A DNA stretch of 64,000 bases from Leptotrichia sp. oral taxon 215 str. W9775 (GCF_000469505.1 NZ_KI272826.1:79031-143030), one strand, 5' to 3'. Numbered from the stretch's first letter, positions 45,434 to 55,384 are shown. Notes: generated by a model not told the origin, from the sequence alone. Made by a program: numbers and translations.

Positions 45434-46459
45434 ATGAAAAAATATGGATTGCTGTTATTTCTTATACTTTCAATTTCATGTTTTTCAGAAAATAAGAAGT
45501 CACAACAGTTACAGAATGATATTGTAAAAAGTAAAATTATTGAAGAAAAAATTATTTCTGAAGAAAATACAAATGAAATTTATAAGGACAGAATGAAAAA
45601 TTTTATTCGTGAAATAAGAAATGATGCAGGAAAAAATAAATATATTATAACTCAAAATGGAAATGAACTATATTTCCGTGATGGAAAACTGGATAGAAAC
45701 TTTTTTCCAGTGACTGATGGAACGACCCAGGAATCACTTTATTACGGAGATGTCCTAAAATACAATGCAGTTACTAAAAAAGAATCAAAGGATTATATGC
45801 TGAGTCTTTTAAATCCTGTCAGAAAAGAGGGGAAACCGGTATTTGTAATTAATTATGCAAAAGGGAATGAAAAAAAGGATTTTCTGCTTAAAGAAGATGC
45901 TAAAACAGGCTTTGTAAGTGAACTTCTTCCAGAATTTGAAGCAAGGGCGATATATAATCCTATACAGGGATTTAATTCAGAAAATATAACAAATTTACGA
46001 CAGGTAAAAAATTACCTCCTTTTATTGAATCCTGAAAAATTCAGTGATATAAATCAATATTTTGAATATTTAAAAAATACTGATTTTGATCTGCTGCTTA
46101 TAGAACCTTCGCATAATGGCATTTTTCTTACAAAAAGTCAGGTTGAACAGCTAAAAACTAAAAAAAATGGTGGGAAAAGAATTGTGATTTCCTACCTGAG
46201 TATAGGAGAAGCTGAAGATTACAGAGGTTACTGGAAAAAAGAATGGAGTAAAAAATGGCCAAAATGGATAGTAAAAGAAAATCCTGACTGGAAAGGCAAC
46301 TATATTGTAAAATACTGGAATAGTGAATGGAAAAATGTAATAAAGGAATACAGGGGAAAACTTGGATCGATAGGTGTAGATGGATATTTACTTGATACAG
46401 TGGATTCTTATTATTATTTTCAGGAAAAAATGGAAAATGGGAATAAAATTCCAGATTAA
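45434..46459 (+). CDS. Secreted GH114/TM1410-like glycoside hydrolase
   Basis: A 341-residue exported protein. The N-terminus MKKYGLLLFLILSISCFSEN is a signal peptide, possibly a lipoprotein signal (SISC). Residues about 190-335 match the TM1410/GH114 family (endo-alpha-1,4-polygalactosaminidase relatives): LLLIEPSHNGIFLT, VISYLSIGEAEDYRGYW, NPDWKGNYIVKYWN, GVDGYLLDTVDSY. The acidic residues in the strand ends (IEP, GEAED, LDTVD) are the likely catalytic ones. The fold ends soon after the LDTVD strand, so the barrel may be incomplete at the C-terminus. Start chosen at 45434 for GAAAGGA upstream. Confidence 0.82.
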   Translation: MKKYGLLLFLILSISCFSENKKSQQLQNDIVKSKIIEEKIISEENTNEIYKDRMKNFIREIRNDAGKNKYIITQNGNELYFRDGKLDRNFFPVTDGTTQESLYYGDVLKYNAVTKKESKDYMLSLLNPVRKEGKPVFVINYAKGNEKKDFLLKEDAKTGFVSELLPEFEARAIYNPIQGFNSENITNLRQVKNYLLLLNPEKFSDINQYFEYLKNTDFDLLLIEPSHNGIFLTKSQVEQLKTKKNGGKRIVISYLSIGEAEDYRGYWKKEWSKKWPKWIVKENPDWKGNYIVKYWNSEWKNVIKEYRGKLGSIGVDGYLLDTVDSYYYFQEKMENGNKIPD

Positions 46460-46801
46460 TCTAGAAAATATTGAAATTAAATTTTCATAAAATTGAAGTT
46501 TTCTCAAAATGAAAAATATAAATGTAAAATATGTGAAGACCATATTTCTTCATTTATTAAAATTTCATATAAATTAGAAATATAGTTTCCGTATTAACAT
46601 TTATTTTCTGATATAATTTTGTTATTTATAAAAAAATTTTAGAATATATGTAAAATAAAATTGTTTTTAATGATGTGAAACCCTTGTTTTACGGCTATTA
46701 AAAAAAATTTTTTCAAAAAATAAAAAAAACTGTTGACAAAAAGAAATAAAAATGATAGTATATTATCTGTCCGAAAGGAACGGAACAAAAAATAAACGTA
46801 A
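46460..46801 (+). other. AT-rich region upstream of the tRNA array
   Basis: No gene is visible in this 342-bp stretch. An extended -10 (TGATATAAT, 46609-46617) without a good -35 occurs here and could drive a small RNA or part of the array. The promoter proper of the tRNA array is at 46733-46761. Confidence 0.5.
46733..46761 (+). promoter_or_regulatory. Promoter of the tRNA array
   Basis: Perfect TTGACA (46733-46738), 17-bp spacer, TAGTAT (46756-46761), about 40 bp before tRNA-Pro. Confidence 0.8.
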
Positions 46802-46878
46802 CGGTGTATAGCGCAGTTCGGTAGCGCACCTGCCTTGGGAGCAGGGGGTCGCAGGTTCAAATCCTGCTACACCGACCA
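46802..46878 (+). tRNA. tRNA-Pro (TGG)
   Basis: Acceptor CGGTGTA/TACACCG, anticodon stem CCTGC/GCAGG with loop CTTGGGA giving anticodon TGG, and an encoded CCA at 46876-46878. Length 77. Confidence 0.95.
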
Positions 46879-46889
46879 TTACAAATAAT

Positions 46890-46965
46890 GCGGGAGTAGC
46901 TCAGTTGGTAGAGCGTCAGCCTTCCAAGCTGAATGTCGCGAGTTCGACCCTCGTCTCCCGCTCCA
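46890..46965 (+). tRNA. tRNA-Gly (TCC)
   Basis: Acceptor GCGGGAG/CTCCCGC, anticodon loop CTTCCAA (TCC), CCA encoded. Length 76. Confidence 0.95.
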
Positions 46966-47010
46966 TTTTTTTGAAAAATAAGTGAGAATAGTAATAAACT
47001 TTATAATAAT

Positions 47011-47087
47011 GGTGACTGTAGTTCAGTTGGTAGAGCGCCAGTTTGTGGCACTGGTTGTCGCGGGTTCAAGTCCCGTCAGTCACCCCA
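47011..47087 (+). tRNA. tRNA-His (GTG)
   Basis: Acceptor GTGACTG/CAGTCAC with the extra G-1 opposite C73, anticodon loop TTGTGGC (GTG), CCA encoded. Length 77 counting G-1. Confidence 0.95.
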
Positions 47088-47093
47088 TATTAT

Positions 47094-47169
47094 GAGCCAT
47101 TAGCTCAGTCGGTAGAGCACATGACTTTTAATCATGGTGTCACTGGTTCGATTCCAGTATGGCTCACCA
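47094..47169 (+). tRNA. tRNA-Lys (TTT)
   Basis: Acceptor GAGCCAT/ATGGCTC, anticodon loop CTTTTAA (TTT), CCA encoded. Length 76. Confidence 0.95.
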
Positions 47170-47183
47170 TTTAAATAAAAAAT

Positions 47184-47267
47184 GCGAGAGTGGCGAAATT
47201 GGTATACGCACTAGACTTAGGATCTAGCGTCTTCGACATGTGGGTTCGAGTCCCACCTTTCGCACCA
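47184..47267 (+). tRNA. tRNA-Leu (TAG)
   Basis: Acceptor GCGAGAG/CTTTCGC (one G-T), anticodon stem CTAGA/TCTAG with loop CTTAGGA (TAG), a class II variable arm, CCA encoded. Length 84. Confidence 0.95.
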
Positions 47268-47329
47268 TTTTTTATAAATAACTTTAGAAAATATATAGAT
47301 AAACAATAAATTCCTGATATTACTGTTTA

Positions 47330-47429
47330 ATAGCTGAATACCTAACAATCGTGTCCTATTTGCGATATTTCATAGCAATTTAAATACCTAATTACAAGAG
47401 CATATCTTTCGATGAAATGCTCTTTTTTT
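47330..47429 (+). promoter_or_regulatory. Candidate structured leader and terminator upstream of xpt
   Basis: Between tRNA-Leu and xpt there is a stretch with two copies of ATACCTAA-like sequence (around 47339 and 47384), a small TTGC/GCAA hairpin between them, and a strong intrinsic terminator: AAGAGCAT (47396-47403) with ATGCTCT (47417-47423) and a seven-T tract to 47429. The terminator ends 59 nt before the xpt ATG. It may end the tRNA transcript, or be the expression platform of a riboswitch-like attenuator for xpt. The canonical purine riboswitch core (TATAATC, AGTTTCTACC, GACTATG) is absent. Confidence 0.45.
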
Positions 47430-47488
47430 GTAAATTTTAGTAATATATATACTGTATGAATTTTAAATAAATCTTGAGGAGGCAGAAA

Positions 47489-48058
47489 ATGGAATATTTA
47501 AAACAGAAGATACTTAAAGAGGGAATAATAAAAGAAGGTTGTATTTTAAAAGTTGATTCTTTTCTGAATCATCAGATAGATGTGGAATTTTTAAATGAAG
47601 TAGGTAAGGAATTTAAAAGAAGATTTTCTGATAAGGAAGTTACGAAAATATTAACTGTGGAGGCTTCAGGAATTGCAATAGCGGTAATGACAGCACAGTA
47701 TTTCAATGTCCCTGTGTTATTTGCTAAAAAAGTGGAAAGCAGTAATATGGATGAAAGTACTTATGAAAGTGAAGTATATTCCTATACAAGAGGAAAAACA
47801 TACAAAATGAGAGTATCAAAAAATTATTTATCAAAGGATGATAAAGTACTGGTTATAGATGATTTTCTGGCAAACGGATCTGCGGCATTAGGTCTCGTGA
47901 ATTTAGTTGAAAGTGCAGGAGCTGAACTTTCTGGAATAGGTATTGTCATTGAAAAAAGTTTTCAGGATGGAGGAAAAAAGCTAAGGGAAAAAGGCATAAA
48001 TCTGCATTCTCTTGTCAGAGTTGAATTTGACAGTGAAAATAATATAGTTTTTAAATAA
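47489..48058 (+). CDS. xpt: Xanthine phosphoribosyltransferase
   Basis: Purine salvage enzyme joining xanthine to PRPP to make XMP. The 189-residue product begins [29 protein letters not shown] and has [14 protein letters not shown] and the PRPP-binding motif [16 protein letters not shown] near residue 125. The ATG at 47489 follows GAGGAGGCAG; a TTG at 47474 would overlap that site. pbuX, its usual partner, is not adjacent. Confidence 0.93.
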   Translation: MEYLKQKILKEGIIKEGCILKVDSFLNHQIDVEFLNEVGKEFKRRFSDKEVTKILTVEASGIAIAVMTAQYFNVPVLFAKKVESSNMDESTYESEVYSYTRGKTYKMRVSKNYLSKDDKVLVIDDFLANGSAALGLVNLVESAGAELSGIGIVIEKSFQDGGKKLREKGINLHSLVRVEFDSENNIVFK

Positions 48059-48063
48059 TAATA

Positions 48064-48163
48064 AAACGGCTTCTATAAAAATGCATAATTACATTTTAGG
48101 AAGCCGTTTACTATAATCCTGTTAATAAAGTAGAAAAAGACTTCACATTACGTAAAGTCTTTT
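48064..48163 (+). terminator. Tandem hairpins after xpt
   Basis: Two hairpins follow xpt. The first pairs AAACGGCTTC (48064-48073) with GAAGCCGTTT (48100-48109), with more pairing inside, but lacks a T-tract. The second pairs AAAGACTT (48136-48143) with AAGTCTTT (48155-48162) and ends in T. The second is the better terminator. Confidence 0.75.
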
Positions 48164-48289
48164 CCTAAGGAAGTTATTTGAAGAAAAAAGTTATTTATTT
48201 TTATGTTTTTAATTCTAACTATATAATAAGGTAATAAGCTTAGAAAAAAATTAGAATTTCATATAAAAAAAGATAGAATGAGAGTGGAA

Positions 48290-49030
48290 ATGAAAAATAT
48301 AAAAATTGTATATCAATATGATGGAAGTAAGTTTGAAGGCTTTCAAAGACAAAATAAAGGAAAAACGGTTCAAGGGGAAATAGAAAAGATACTTTTTCAA
48401 AATTTTTCCGAAAAAGTCAACATGATTTCATCGGGAAGGACAGATAAAGGGGTTCATGCCACAGGACAAGTTTCTAACTTTCTAATTGAAAAAAATATTC
48501 CTGTTGAAGCAATTAGAAGTCAGATAAATAAAAATCTCTATGGAGAAGTAAAAATTCTTGAAATAGAAGAAGTGGGGAAGGAGTTTAATTCCAGATTTGA
48601 TGCACAAAGAAGAACATATTTATACATTATGAAAAAAAAGGAGGAAATCACTCCTTTTGAAGCGAGTTATATTGCTGGAATAAAAGGCAGGGTAGATGGT
48701 AAAATACTGGAAAAATTAATGAAAATATATATCGGAAAACATGATTTCAGCAGTTTTATGAAAAAAGACAAGGCGTTGAGGAATACAATAAGGGAAATTT
48801 ATGATGTGAAATGTGTATCTGATGAAAATACAGGAGAAATAAAAATTGAAATTTCAGGAAGTTCATTTCTGAAAACAATGGTAAGAATAATGATAGGATC
48901 TGCTCTGGCGGTATATTTTAAAGAAAAAGATGAAGATTATATAATAAAAAAACTGGAGAATCCTGATGCAGACGGAGGGAAAATACTGGCACCTGCAGAA
49001 GGGCTTTATCTTTACAGGGTAGATTATTAA
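48290..49030 (+). CDS. truA: tRNA pseudouridine synthase A
   Basis: Makes pseudouridine at positions 38-40 of tRNA anticodon stems. The 246-residue product reads IKIVYQYDGSKFEGFQRQ, then SSGRTDKGVHATGQV with the catalytic Asp, and HDFSSFMKKDKA. The start at 48290 is chosen for GAGTGGA upstream; 48278 is an alternative. Confidence 0.94.
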   Translation: MKNIKIVYQYDGSKFEGFQRQNKGKTVQGEIEKILFQNFSEKVNMISSGRTDKGVHATGQVSNFLIEKNIPVEAIRSQINKNLYGEVKILEIEEVGKEFNSRFDAQRRTYLYIMKKKEEITPFEASYIAGIKGRVDGKILEKLMKIYIGKHDFSSFMKKDKALRNTIREIYDVKCVSDENTGEIKIEISGSSFLKTMVRIMIGSALAVYFKEKDEDYIIKKLENPDADGGKILAPAEGLYLYRVDY

Positions 49031-49055
49031 GAAATTATAGAAAAGGGGATTAAAT

Positions 49056-49643
49056 ATGGAGATAATGGATAACTATATTTTAAATGGAAATAGTTTTTAT
49101 ATTAGGGAACTTTCCCATGATAAAGATAATAAACTTTTTGATGAGATAGTCGAGCATGAAGATAAAGTTTTTGGAGAAGGTTCTGTAGGAAAATGGAATA
49201 TAAAGCCTTTTGCAAAATATGGTAAAGTATTTGCAGTTTTAAAAAAGGGGAAAAATAACTGCACTGGAGAAAATTGTGGAGGAAATAGGGCTGCCGGGAA
49301 AGTAGAAGGATTAGAAGGAGATAATGTCAAGGAAGAATTTATCTCAGATGAACTTGTTTCAGTAATAGAGGTTCTTAGGGGCTTTGACATGAAAACAGCG
49401 TATCTTTACGGAGTTTCGACAGTAACAGAATATGAAAGACAGGGACATGCCGGGAAGTTACTTGCTTATGTTATGAATTATTTAATGAAACATGACATTT
49501 CAAAAGTTGAACTGACTGTGGGAATAGATAATGAAGCTGCGAAAAATCTCTATAAGAAAGCCGGTTTTGTAATAGCTGAAAAGCTTGAAAATGAATATGG
49601 AGAAAATATTGACAGATATTTAATGAGATATTCTGTCTACTAA
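49056..49643 (+). CDS. GNAT family N-acetyltransferase
   Basis: A 195-residue acetyltransferase. The acetyl-CoA site is at about residues 122-145 (GVSTVTEYERQGHAGKLL), followed by ELTVGIDNEAAKNLYKKAGFV, which is typical. It carries an inserted Gly/Asn/Lys-rich segment with two Cys (NNCTGENCGGN, about residues 68-78) that is not usual. Substrate unknown. Confidence 0.85.
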   Translation: MEIMDNYILNGNSFYIRELSHDKDNKLFDEIVEHEDKVFGEGSVGKWNIKPFAKYGKVFAVLKKGKNNCTGENCGGNRAAGKVEGLEGDNVKEEFISDELVSVIEVLRGFDMKTAYLYGVSTVTEYERQGHAGKLLAYVMNYLMKHDISKVELTVGIDNEAAKNLYKKAGFVIAEKLENEYGENIDRYLMRYSVY

Positions 49644-49697
49644 TATTTTGTATATAAAAACGAAAAAGTAGTTTGACTGTTAAATGAAAAAAAATAA

Positions 49698-49761
49698 TTG
49701 ACATTATATACAAAACGTTATAAAATTATAACGGATACAAAAAGGATATATATGTTATCCG
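49698..49761 (+). promoter_or_regulatory. perR promoter with overlapping palindromic operator
   Basis: TTGACA (49698-49703), 17-bp spacer, TAAAAT (49721-49726). A perfect 18-bp palindrome, CGTTATAA-AA-TTATAACG, at 49716-49733 covers the -10, and a second imperfect repeat, CGGATACA/TGTTATCCG, lies at 49732-49761. The first resembles a PerR box (TTATAATnATTATAA) with one base less in the centre, so autoregulation is likely. Confidence 0.7.
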
Positions 49762-49811
49762 AAAACTTAATTTATATGTATACATAAAAAAAATTAAGGA
49801 AGGAGAAAAAT

Positions 49812-50228
49812 ATGCTTAATGTAGGTGAATATCTAAAGGAAAATGGCATAAAGCCATCAATCCAGAGAATAAAAATATTTCAATATTTATTAGATCACCA
49901 TACACATCCTACAGTTGATGACATATTTCGAAATCTTTCAACAGAAATTCCAACGTTATCTAAAACAACAGTCTACAACACACTTAATATATTTGTAGAC
50001 AGTCGTATTGTAAATGAAGTAATTATAGAAGATAATGAAGTCAGATATGATGTTGTAATGGATACGCATGGACATTTTAAATGTACAGTGTGTGGAAAAA
50101 TAATAGATTTTGACATAGATTTATCAAAATTAGATTTAATGAAGTTGGGAAATGTTGAAGTTGAAGAAACTCACTTTTACCTAAAGGGAAAGTGTTCTGA
50201 GTGTTTAAAAACAATAAAAGAAAATTAA
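49812..50228 (+). CDS. perR: Peroxide-responsive Fur-family repressor PerR
   Basis: A 138-residue winged-helix repressor. The PerR regulatory-metal ligands are all present at H32, D80, H86, H88 and D99 (B. subtilis H37, D85, H91, H93, D104); the Asp at the last place, rather than Glu, supports PerR over Fur. The structural zinc site is C91/C94 and C128/C131. On peroxide, Fe-catalysed His oxidation should release DNA. It controls, by inference, itself and the ferritin and rubredoxin that follow (30 nt and then 1 nt apart). Confidence 0.9.
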   Translation: MLNVGEYLKENGIKPSIQRIKIFQYLLDHHTHPTVDDIFRNLSTEIPTLSKTTVYNTLNIFVDSRIVNEVIIEDNEVRYDVVMDTHGHFKCTVCGKIIDFDIDLSKLDLMKLGNVEVEETHFYLKGKCSECLKTIKEN

Positions 50229-50258
50229 TTAAAAAAATAAGAATGGAGATGGTATAAA

Positions 50259-50756
50259 ATGAAATTATCAAAAGATTTAGAAAAAGAATTAAACAGACAA
50301 TTAAACATGGAGCTGGCAGCAGCTTATCAATATCAGGCAATGGCGGCACATTTTGAATATATTGGATTAGACGGATTTGCTAAATGGATGAATGGGCATG
50401 CGGCTGAAGAAAGAGAACATGCACAAAAATTCTATGATTATATCTTATTAAGAGGTGGAAAAGTTACATTGGAAGCACTTGATGCACCTAAAGGAACTTT
50501 TGCTACAATTTTAGAAGTATTTAATGATGCTATGAATCATGAAAAAGCAGTAACTGCTTCAATCGAAGGAATCTATGCTTTAGCAAGAAGCTTAAATGAT
50601 TTTGGAGCTGAAAACTTCCTTAACTGGTTCGTAACTGAGCAGGAAGAAGAAGAAGACTTGTTCGATACAATCATAACTAAGTTAAATCTGTTTAAAGTTG
50701 ATGAAAATACAGCAGCATTATATGAATTTGATGAAGAATTAGGAAAAGCTGAATAA
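50259..50756 (+). CDS. ftnA: Ferritin (non-heme)
   Basis: A 165-residue iron-storage subunit forming a 24-mer. Ferroxidase residues are visible as E in [16 protein letters not shown], the EEREHAQKF pair (E, E, H), and the later [10 protein letters not shown]. It stores iron safely under oxidative stress. AATGGAGATGG lies upstream; it sits between perR and rubredoxin. Confidence 0.94.
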   Translation: MKLSKDLEKELNRQLNMELAAAYQYQAMAAHFEYIGLDGFAKWMNGHAAEEREHAQKFYDYILLRGGKVTLEALDAPKGTFATILEVFNDAMNHEKAVTASIEGIYALARSLNDFGAENFLNWFVTEQEEEEDLFDTIITKLNLFKVDENTAALYEFDEELGKAE

Positions 50757-50757
50757 G

Positions 50758-50919
50758 ATGGAAAAATATGTTTGTACAGACTGTGGATATGTCTATGATT
50801 TTAAAATAGGAGATCCTGATAATAAAATAAAATCAGGAACTGCTTTTAAAGATATCACTGAAAAATGGGTATGCCCATTATGTGCAGCAAAAAAAGAACA
50901 ATTTAAGAAATTAAAATAA
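50758..50919 (+). CDS. Rubredoxin
   Basis: A 53-residue electron carrier, read directly from the sequence. Two knuckles bind one iron: CTDCGYVYD and [11 protein letters not shown]. Its start is one base after the ferritin stop, so it is probably translated from the same message. In anaerobes such rubredoxins feed rubrerythrin or superoxide reductase, neither present in the window. The linker between knuckles is normal length. Confidence 0.94.
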   Translation: MEKYVCTDCGYVYDFKIGDPDNKIKSGTAFKDITEKWVCPLCAAKKEQFKKLK

Positions 50920-50930
50920 TAAATAGGTAT

Positions 50931-50970
50931 AAGAGATAATTTAGTTTTCTAATATAAATTATCTCTTTTT
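50931..50970 (+). terminator. Terminator of the perR-ferritin-rubredoxin unit
   Basis: AAGAGATAATTTA (50931-50943) and TAAATTATCTCTT (50955-50967) form a perfect 13-bp stem followed by T. Confidence 0.88.
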
Positions 50971-51072
50971 CTGTATACTCAGGTATAAAATATATAAATT
51001 GATATAAATTTTATTTGAATTTACTTTTTTTTGTAAAATAAAATATTTATAGTAGATTTCTGAGGGAATTAC

Positions 51073-51081
51073 TGATATAAT
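51073..51081 (+). promoter_or_regulatory. Extended -10 promoter of the PpiD-like gene
   Basis: TGATATAAT at 51073-51081, an extended -10, about 30 nt before the start; the -35 is poor. Confidence 0.5.
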
Positions 51082-51111
51082 AGAAATACTTGTAAAAAAA
51101 TAGGAGGAGAT

Positions 51112-52935
51112 ATGGGAATTAGAAATCATAAAGGGACAATTAAAATAATTTCTATTATTTTAATACTCGGTTTTGCTTTATCTATGATAATAAGTGGAAT
51201 TCTTTTTTTGAAGAACAGCGTTATAAACCATGATTCACATAGACAGGTAATAGCAAAAGTCGATGGAAAAAAAATCTATAGGGATGAATTTGAAAGAGAG
51301 CTGTACCATTTGAAAAATAATATGTCAGCACTTAATTCACAGAAAAAACAACAGCTTGCTCAAATGGGTGTAGCTACAGACACAATGCAGGAATTGCCTG
51401 AAAATATATTGAAGGAATACATTTTTCAGACTATGATTGATAGGGAAGTATTACTGGCCGGAGCAAAAAAATTAAAAATAAAAGCTGATGAAAGTGTTAT
51501 AAATAAAGCTATAGAAAATGCACAGAAACAGGCAGGAGGGAAAGCCAATCTTATACAGGCGTTAACTCAGAGCGGATACAACTTGGCAACTTACAAGGAA
51601 GTTTTAAGGGAACAGGAAGTAGCTAAAAAGGTTCAGGAAAAAGTACTTGCGTCTTCTAAAGTAAGTGAAGAAGAAGTGAAGAAGATGTATGAAAGACTTA
51701 GATATAGTAGTCTTTCAGGAAGAACTTTTGAAGAATCAAAAAAAGAAATAGAAGATTCTTTAAATGGTGAAGTGGCAGATGCCCTTATTAATTCGTTTAT
51801 AGAAAAGGAAAAAGCTAAGGCAAAAATAGAAATAGTAAGCCCTGAATTTAAAAAACTTTATGAAGATTCAAATAAAGTAGTAATTGAAAAAGATGGATAT
51901 AAGTACACAAATGCTTCTGTAAATGAACAGCTTATGTCTTTATATATGTCAACACCTCAGGGATATTCACAGGAAATGGTTGATACAATAAAAAATGGGC
52001 TTAAATCCAGTTTGGAAAGACTTTTAAAAATTAAGGCTAAAGCAAAAGAAGCAGGAATTAAAGTTTCTCCTGAACTGACAGGATTAAGTGAATTAAGCAG
52101 TTATTCAAAGAAATACTATAATCACTTAATTGATACTTATAAACCGTCTGAAGCGGCAATGCAGGAAAGATTTAACTCTAAAAAAGAATTGTACAATACT
52201 CAGAATACTATTTCAGGATATGTAATTGGAGATGAGTACACTGCATCAAGTAAGGATATTGAAGCTGCCAAAAAACAGGCAGAAGACATAATGAAATCAT
52301 TAACAGTTGAAAATTTTGCTGAAAAAGCAAAACAATTCAGTAAAGATCCAGGTTCTGCGCAAAACGGAGGAAGTCTTGGTGGTGAAATTGATTTAACACA
52401 GCTTGTGCCTGAATTTGCTGAAGCTGTAAAAAAAGCTGAAAAGGGTAAAATTGTAGGACCTGTAAAAACACAGTTTGGATATCACATAATATATGTACAG
52501 GATAAAAATGCCAACAATGCCAACCTTGCAAAAGTAAGCCATATATTAATAATGCCAACAATATCACAGGAAACAAAAGATGCACTTGTGAAGAGATTAA
52601 ATGATGTAAAAGCAGAACTTGATTCAAAGAAAGTAACTTGGGAACAAGTTGAATCACAAGGTAAATATAACTTCTCAGTAAAAGAGAAATTTAAGACATT
52701 GGCAAAAAATGACAGCATTCCAGGAATTGGTAAAAATGATCCTGCACTGATGGATAAATTATTTGGTTCAAAAACTGGAGAAATATTAACTCAGCAGGAA
52801 GAATTCGGATATTTCCTATTAGGAAAAACAGGGGAAGTACCATTTAAAGAAGCAACATTTGCAGATGTAAAAGAAAGAATAAGATTAGAATTTGCAATAG
52901 AGTATGCAAATAATGAACTTGAAAATATAAAATAG
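51112..52935 (+). CDS. PpiD/SurA-like membrane-anchored peptidyl-prolyl isomerase
   Basis: A 607-residue envelope foldase. A single membrane anchor (about residues 10-33) is followed by a SurA/PpiD N-terminal chaperone region (AKVDGKKIYRDEFEREL), a coiled middle, and a parvulin (PPIC) domain at about residues 370-465 (FAEKAKQFSKDPGSAQNGGSLG, LVPEFAEAVKKAEKGKIVGPVKTQFGYHIIYV), then a second, weaker parvulin-like segment beginning AKVSHILIM. It probably helps outer-membrane proteins fold. GGAGGAGAT precedes the ATG. Confidence 0.88.
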   Translation: MGIRNHKGTIKIISIILILGFALSMIISGILFLKNSVINHDSHRQVIAKVDGKKIYRDEFERELYHLKNNMSALNSQKKQQLAQMGVATDTMQELPENILKEYIFQTMIDREVLLAGAKKLKIKADESVINKAIENAQKQAGGKANLIQALTQSGYNLATYKEVLREQEVAKKVQEKVLASSKVSEEEVKKMYERLRYSSLSGRTFEESKKEIEDSLNGEVADALINSFIEKEKAKAKIEIVSPEFKKLYEDSNKVVIEKDGYKYTNASVNEQLMSLYMSTPQGYSQEMVDTIKNGLKSSLERLLKIKAKAKEAGIKVSPELTGLSELSSYSKKYYNHLIDTYKPSEAAMQERFNSKKELYNTQNTISGYVIGDEYTASSKDIEAAKKQAEDIMKSLTVENFAEKAKQFSKDPGSAQNGGSLGGEIDLTQLVPEFAEAVKKAEKGKIVGPVKTQFGYHIIYVQDKNANNANLAKVSHILIMPTISQETKDALVKRLNDVKAELDSKKVTWEQVESQGKYNFSVKEKFKTLAKNDSIPGIGKNDPALMDKLFGSKTGEILTQQEEFGYFLLGKTGEVPFKEATFADVKERIRLEFAIEYANNELENIK

Positions 52936-52987
52936 GTTTTAATAATTCAAAATTAAGAAAAATTTACGGTAATCGTAAAAAATTGTT

Positions 52988-53016
52988 TTGAAAATAAATA
53001 GACATTGTGATATAAT
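52988..53016 (+). promoter_or_regulatory. Promoter of eno
   Basis: TTGAAA (52988-52993), 17-bp spacer, TATAAT (53011-53016) with an extended TGA before it. Confidence 0.8.
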
Positions 53017-53050
53017 CAAGATGTAAATTAAATAAATTTGATGGAGGTAA

Positions 53051-54376
<1,326 letters not shown>

Positions 54377-54390
54377 TAGCATAAAATATA

Positions 54391-54430
54391 AAAAACTGCT
54401 CTGAAGGAATTTTCCTTCAAAGCAGTTTTT
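54391..54430 (+). terminator. Terminator of eno
   Basis: AAAAACTGCT...TGAAGGAA (54391-54409) pairs with TTCCTTCA...AGCAGTTTTT (54412-54430), with one mismatch at 54401/54420. Confidence 0.9.
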
Positions 54431-54513
54431 AATGATAAAATATAATTAAATTCCGGTACAGATGTCTATTACTGGTAATTTTTACATATTGATTAACTAT
54501 CAATAAATAAAAA

Positions 54514-54542
54514 TTGACAATAAAAGATAAATAATATATAAT
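54514..54542 (+). promoter_or_regulatory. Consensus promoter of the fadA pair
   Basis: TTGACA (54514-54519), 17-bp spacer, TATAAT (54537-54542): an exact consensus at both boxes. Confidence 0.85.
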
Positions 54543-54596
54543 ATATAAAAGCTTTAAATGTAATCAGAACAAATGGTACATGTATAGGAGGATAAT

Positions 54597-54977
54597 ATGA
54601 AAAAATTAGGAGCTTTATTTTTAATTCTAAGTGCTGTTTCTTTTGCAGGTTATCAGGAAATAAACGCAAAATATAACCAATTGGAATCTCAGTTTACAAA
54701 TTTAGTAAACCTTGAAAACCAACAATATGCAAAATTAAGAGCAAATGCAGAAGTTGCATCAAGAAAATTAGATGAAAGACAACGTTTAAAAGCGGCTCTT
54801 GAAGACAGAATCGCAAAAATCGAAGGTTCAGCAGGAGCAAAATTCTTTAAAGGAGAATACGGAGATCTTGTTAAAGAATATAAAAACGTAGTAAAAGCAT
54901 TAGATGAAGAAATCAAATCTTTATCTAAAACAGTAGAAAATTATCAAGCAGTTGAATCATTAAAAGGAGGAAATTAG
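54597..54977 (+). CDS. FadA-family adhesin, copy 1
   Basis: A 126-residue secreted protein of the FadA family, small helical-hairpin adhesins of fusobacteria that bind cadherins and self-assemble. The signal peptide MKKLGALFLILSAVSFA is followed by a heptad-rich helix (EINAKYNQLESQFTNLVNLENQQYAKL), a short central turn near KFFKGEYGDL, and a second helix (VKALDEEIKSLSKTVENYQ), ending ESLKGGN like FadA's QALRAGN. It is followed directly by a paralogue 2 nt away. Confidence 0.9.
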   Translation: MKKLGALFLILSAVSFAGYQEINAKYNQLESQFTNLVNLENQQYAKLRANAEVASRKLDERQRLKAALEDRIAKIEGSAGAKFFKGEYGDLVKEYKNVVKALDEEIKSLSKTVENYQAVESLKGGN

Positions 54978-54979
54978 TA

Positions 54980-55384
54980 ATGAAAAAGAAATTAGCAGTT
55001 TTATTAGGAGTATTAGTATTAAGTAGTGTTGGGTTCTCAGCAGCTAAAAAAGCGCCAGCAAGCGGATCTTCACTTGAAAGCAGCTTAAGCAACTTAGAAG
55101 CTCAATTACAAAAATTAGAACAAATGGAAGAAAACAAATTCAGAGAACAAGAAGCAGTTGCAAACGCTGCACAACAAAGATTAGACAACTATTTAAAAAT
55201 GGATGCAGCTATCGACCAAAGAATAGCTGATATCGAAGCTAATGCTGACACAAGCATTTTTGGAAAAGAATTCAAACAAAAAGCAGCTGAATACAAAAAA
55301 TTAAAAGAAGAATTAGCTAAAGAAATCAAAAAAGAGCAACAAATCTTAGAAAACTTTGAATTATTGAAATCTTTAAGAAACTAA
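54980..55384 (+). CDS. FadA-family adhesin, copy 2
   Basis: A 134-residue paralogue. The signal peptide MKKKLAVLLGVLVLSSVGFSA precedes a Lys/Ala/Pro/Ser linker (AKKAPASGSSLESS), then the helical hairpin with LEQMEENKFREQEAVANAAQQRLDNY and ADTSIFGKEFKQKAAEYKKL, ending FELLKSLRN. The first copy lacks this linker. AAAGGAGGAAA from the first gene's end serves as its ribosome binding site. Confidence 0.9.
   Translation: MKKKLAVLLGVLVLSSVGFSAAKKAPASGSSLESSLSNLEAQLQKLEQMEENKFREQEAVANAAQQRLDNYLKMDAAIDQRIADIEANADTSIFGKEFKQKAAEYKKLKEELAKEIKKEQQILENFELLKSLRN

Noticed and set aside
47268..47480. Canonical purine riboswitch before xpt
   Set aside because: The conserved core segments (AGTTTCTACC and GACTATG types) are absent.
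49812..50228. Fur or Zur assignment for the regulator
   Set aside because: Asp at the last regulatory ligand position, and linkage to ferritin and rubredoxin, favour PerR.
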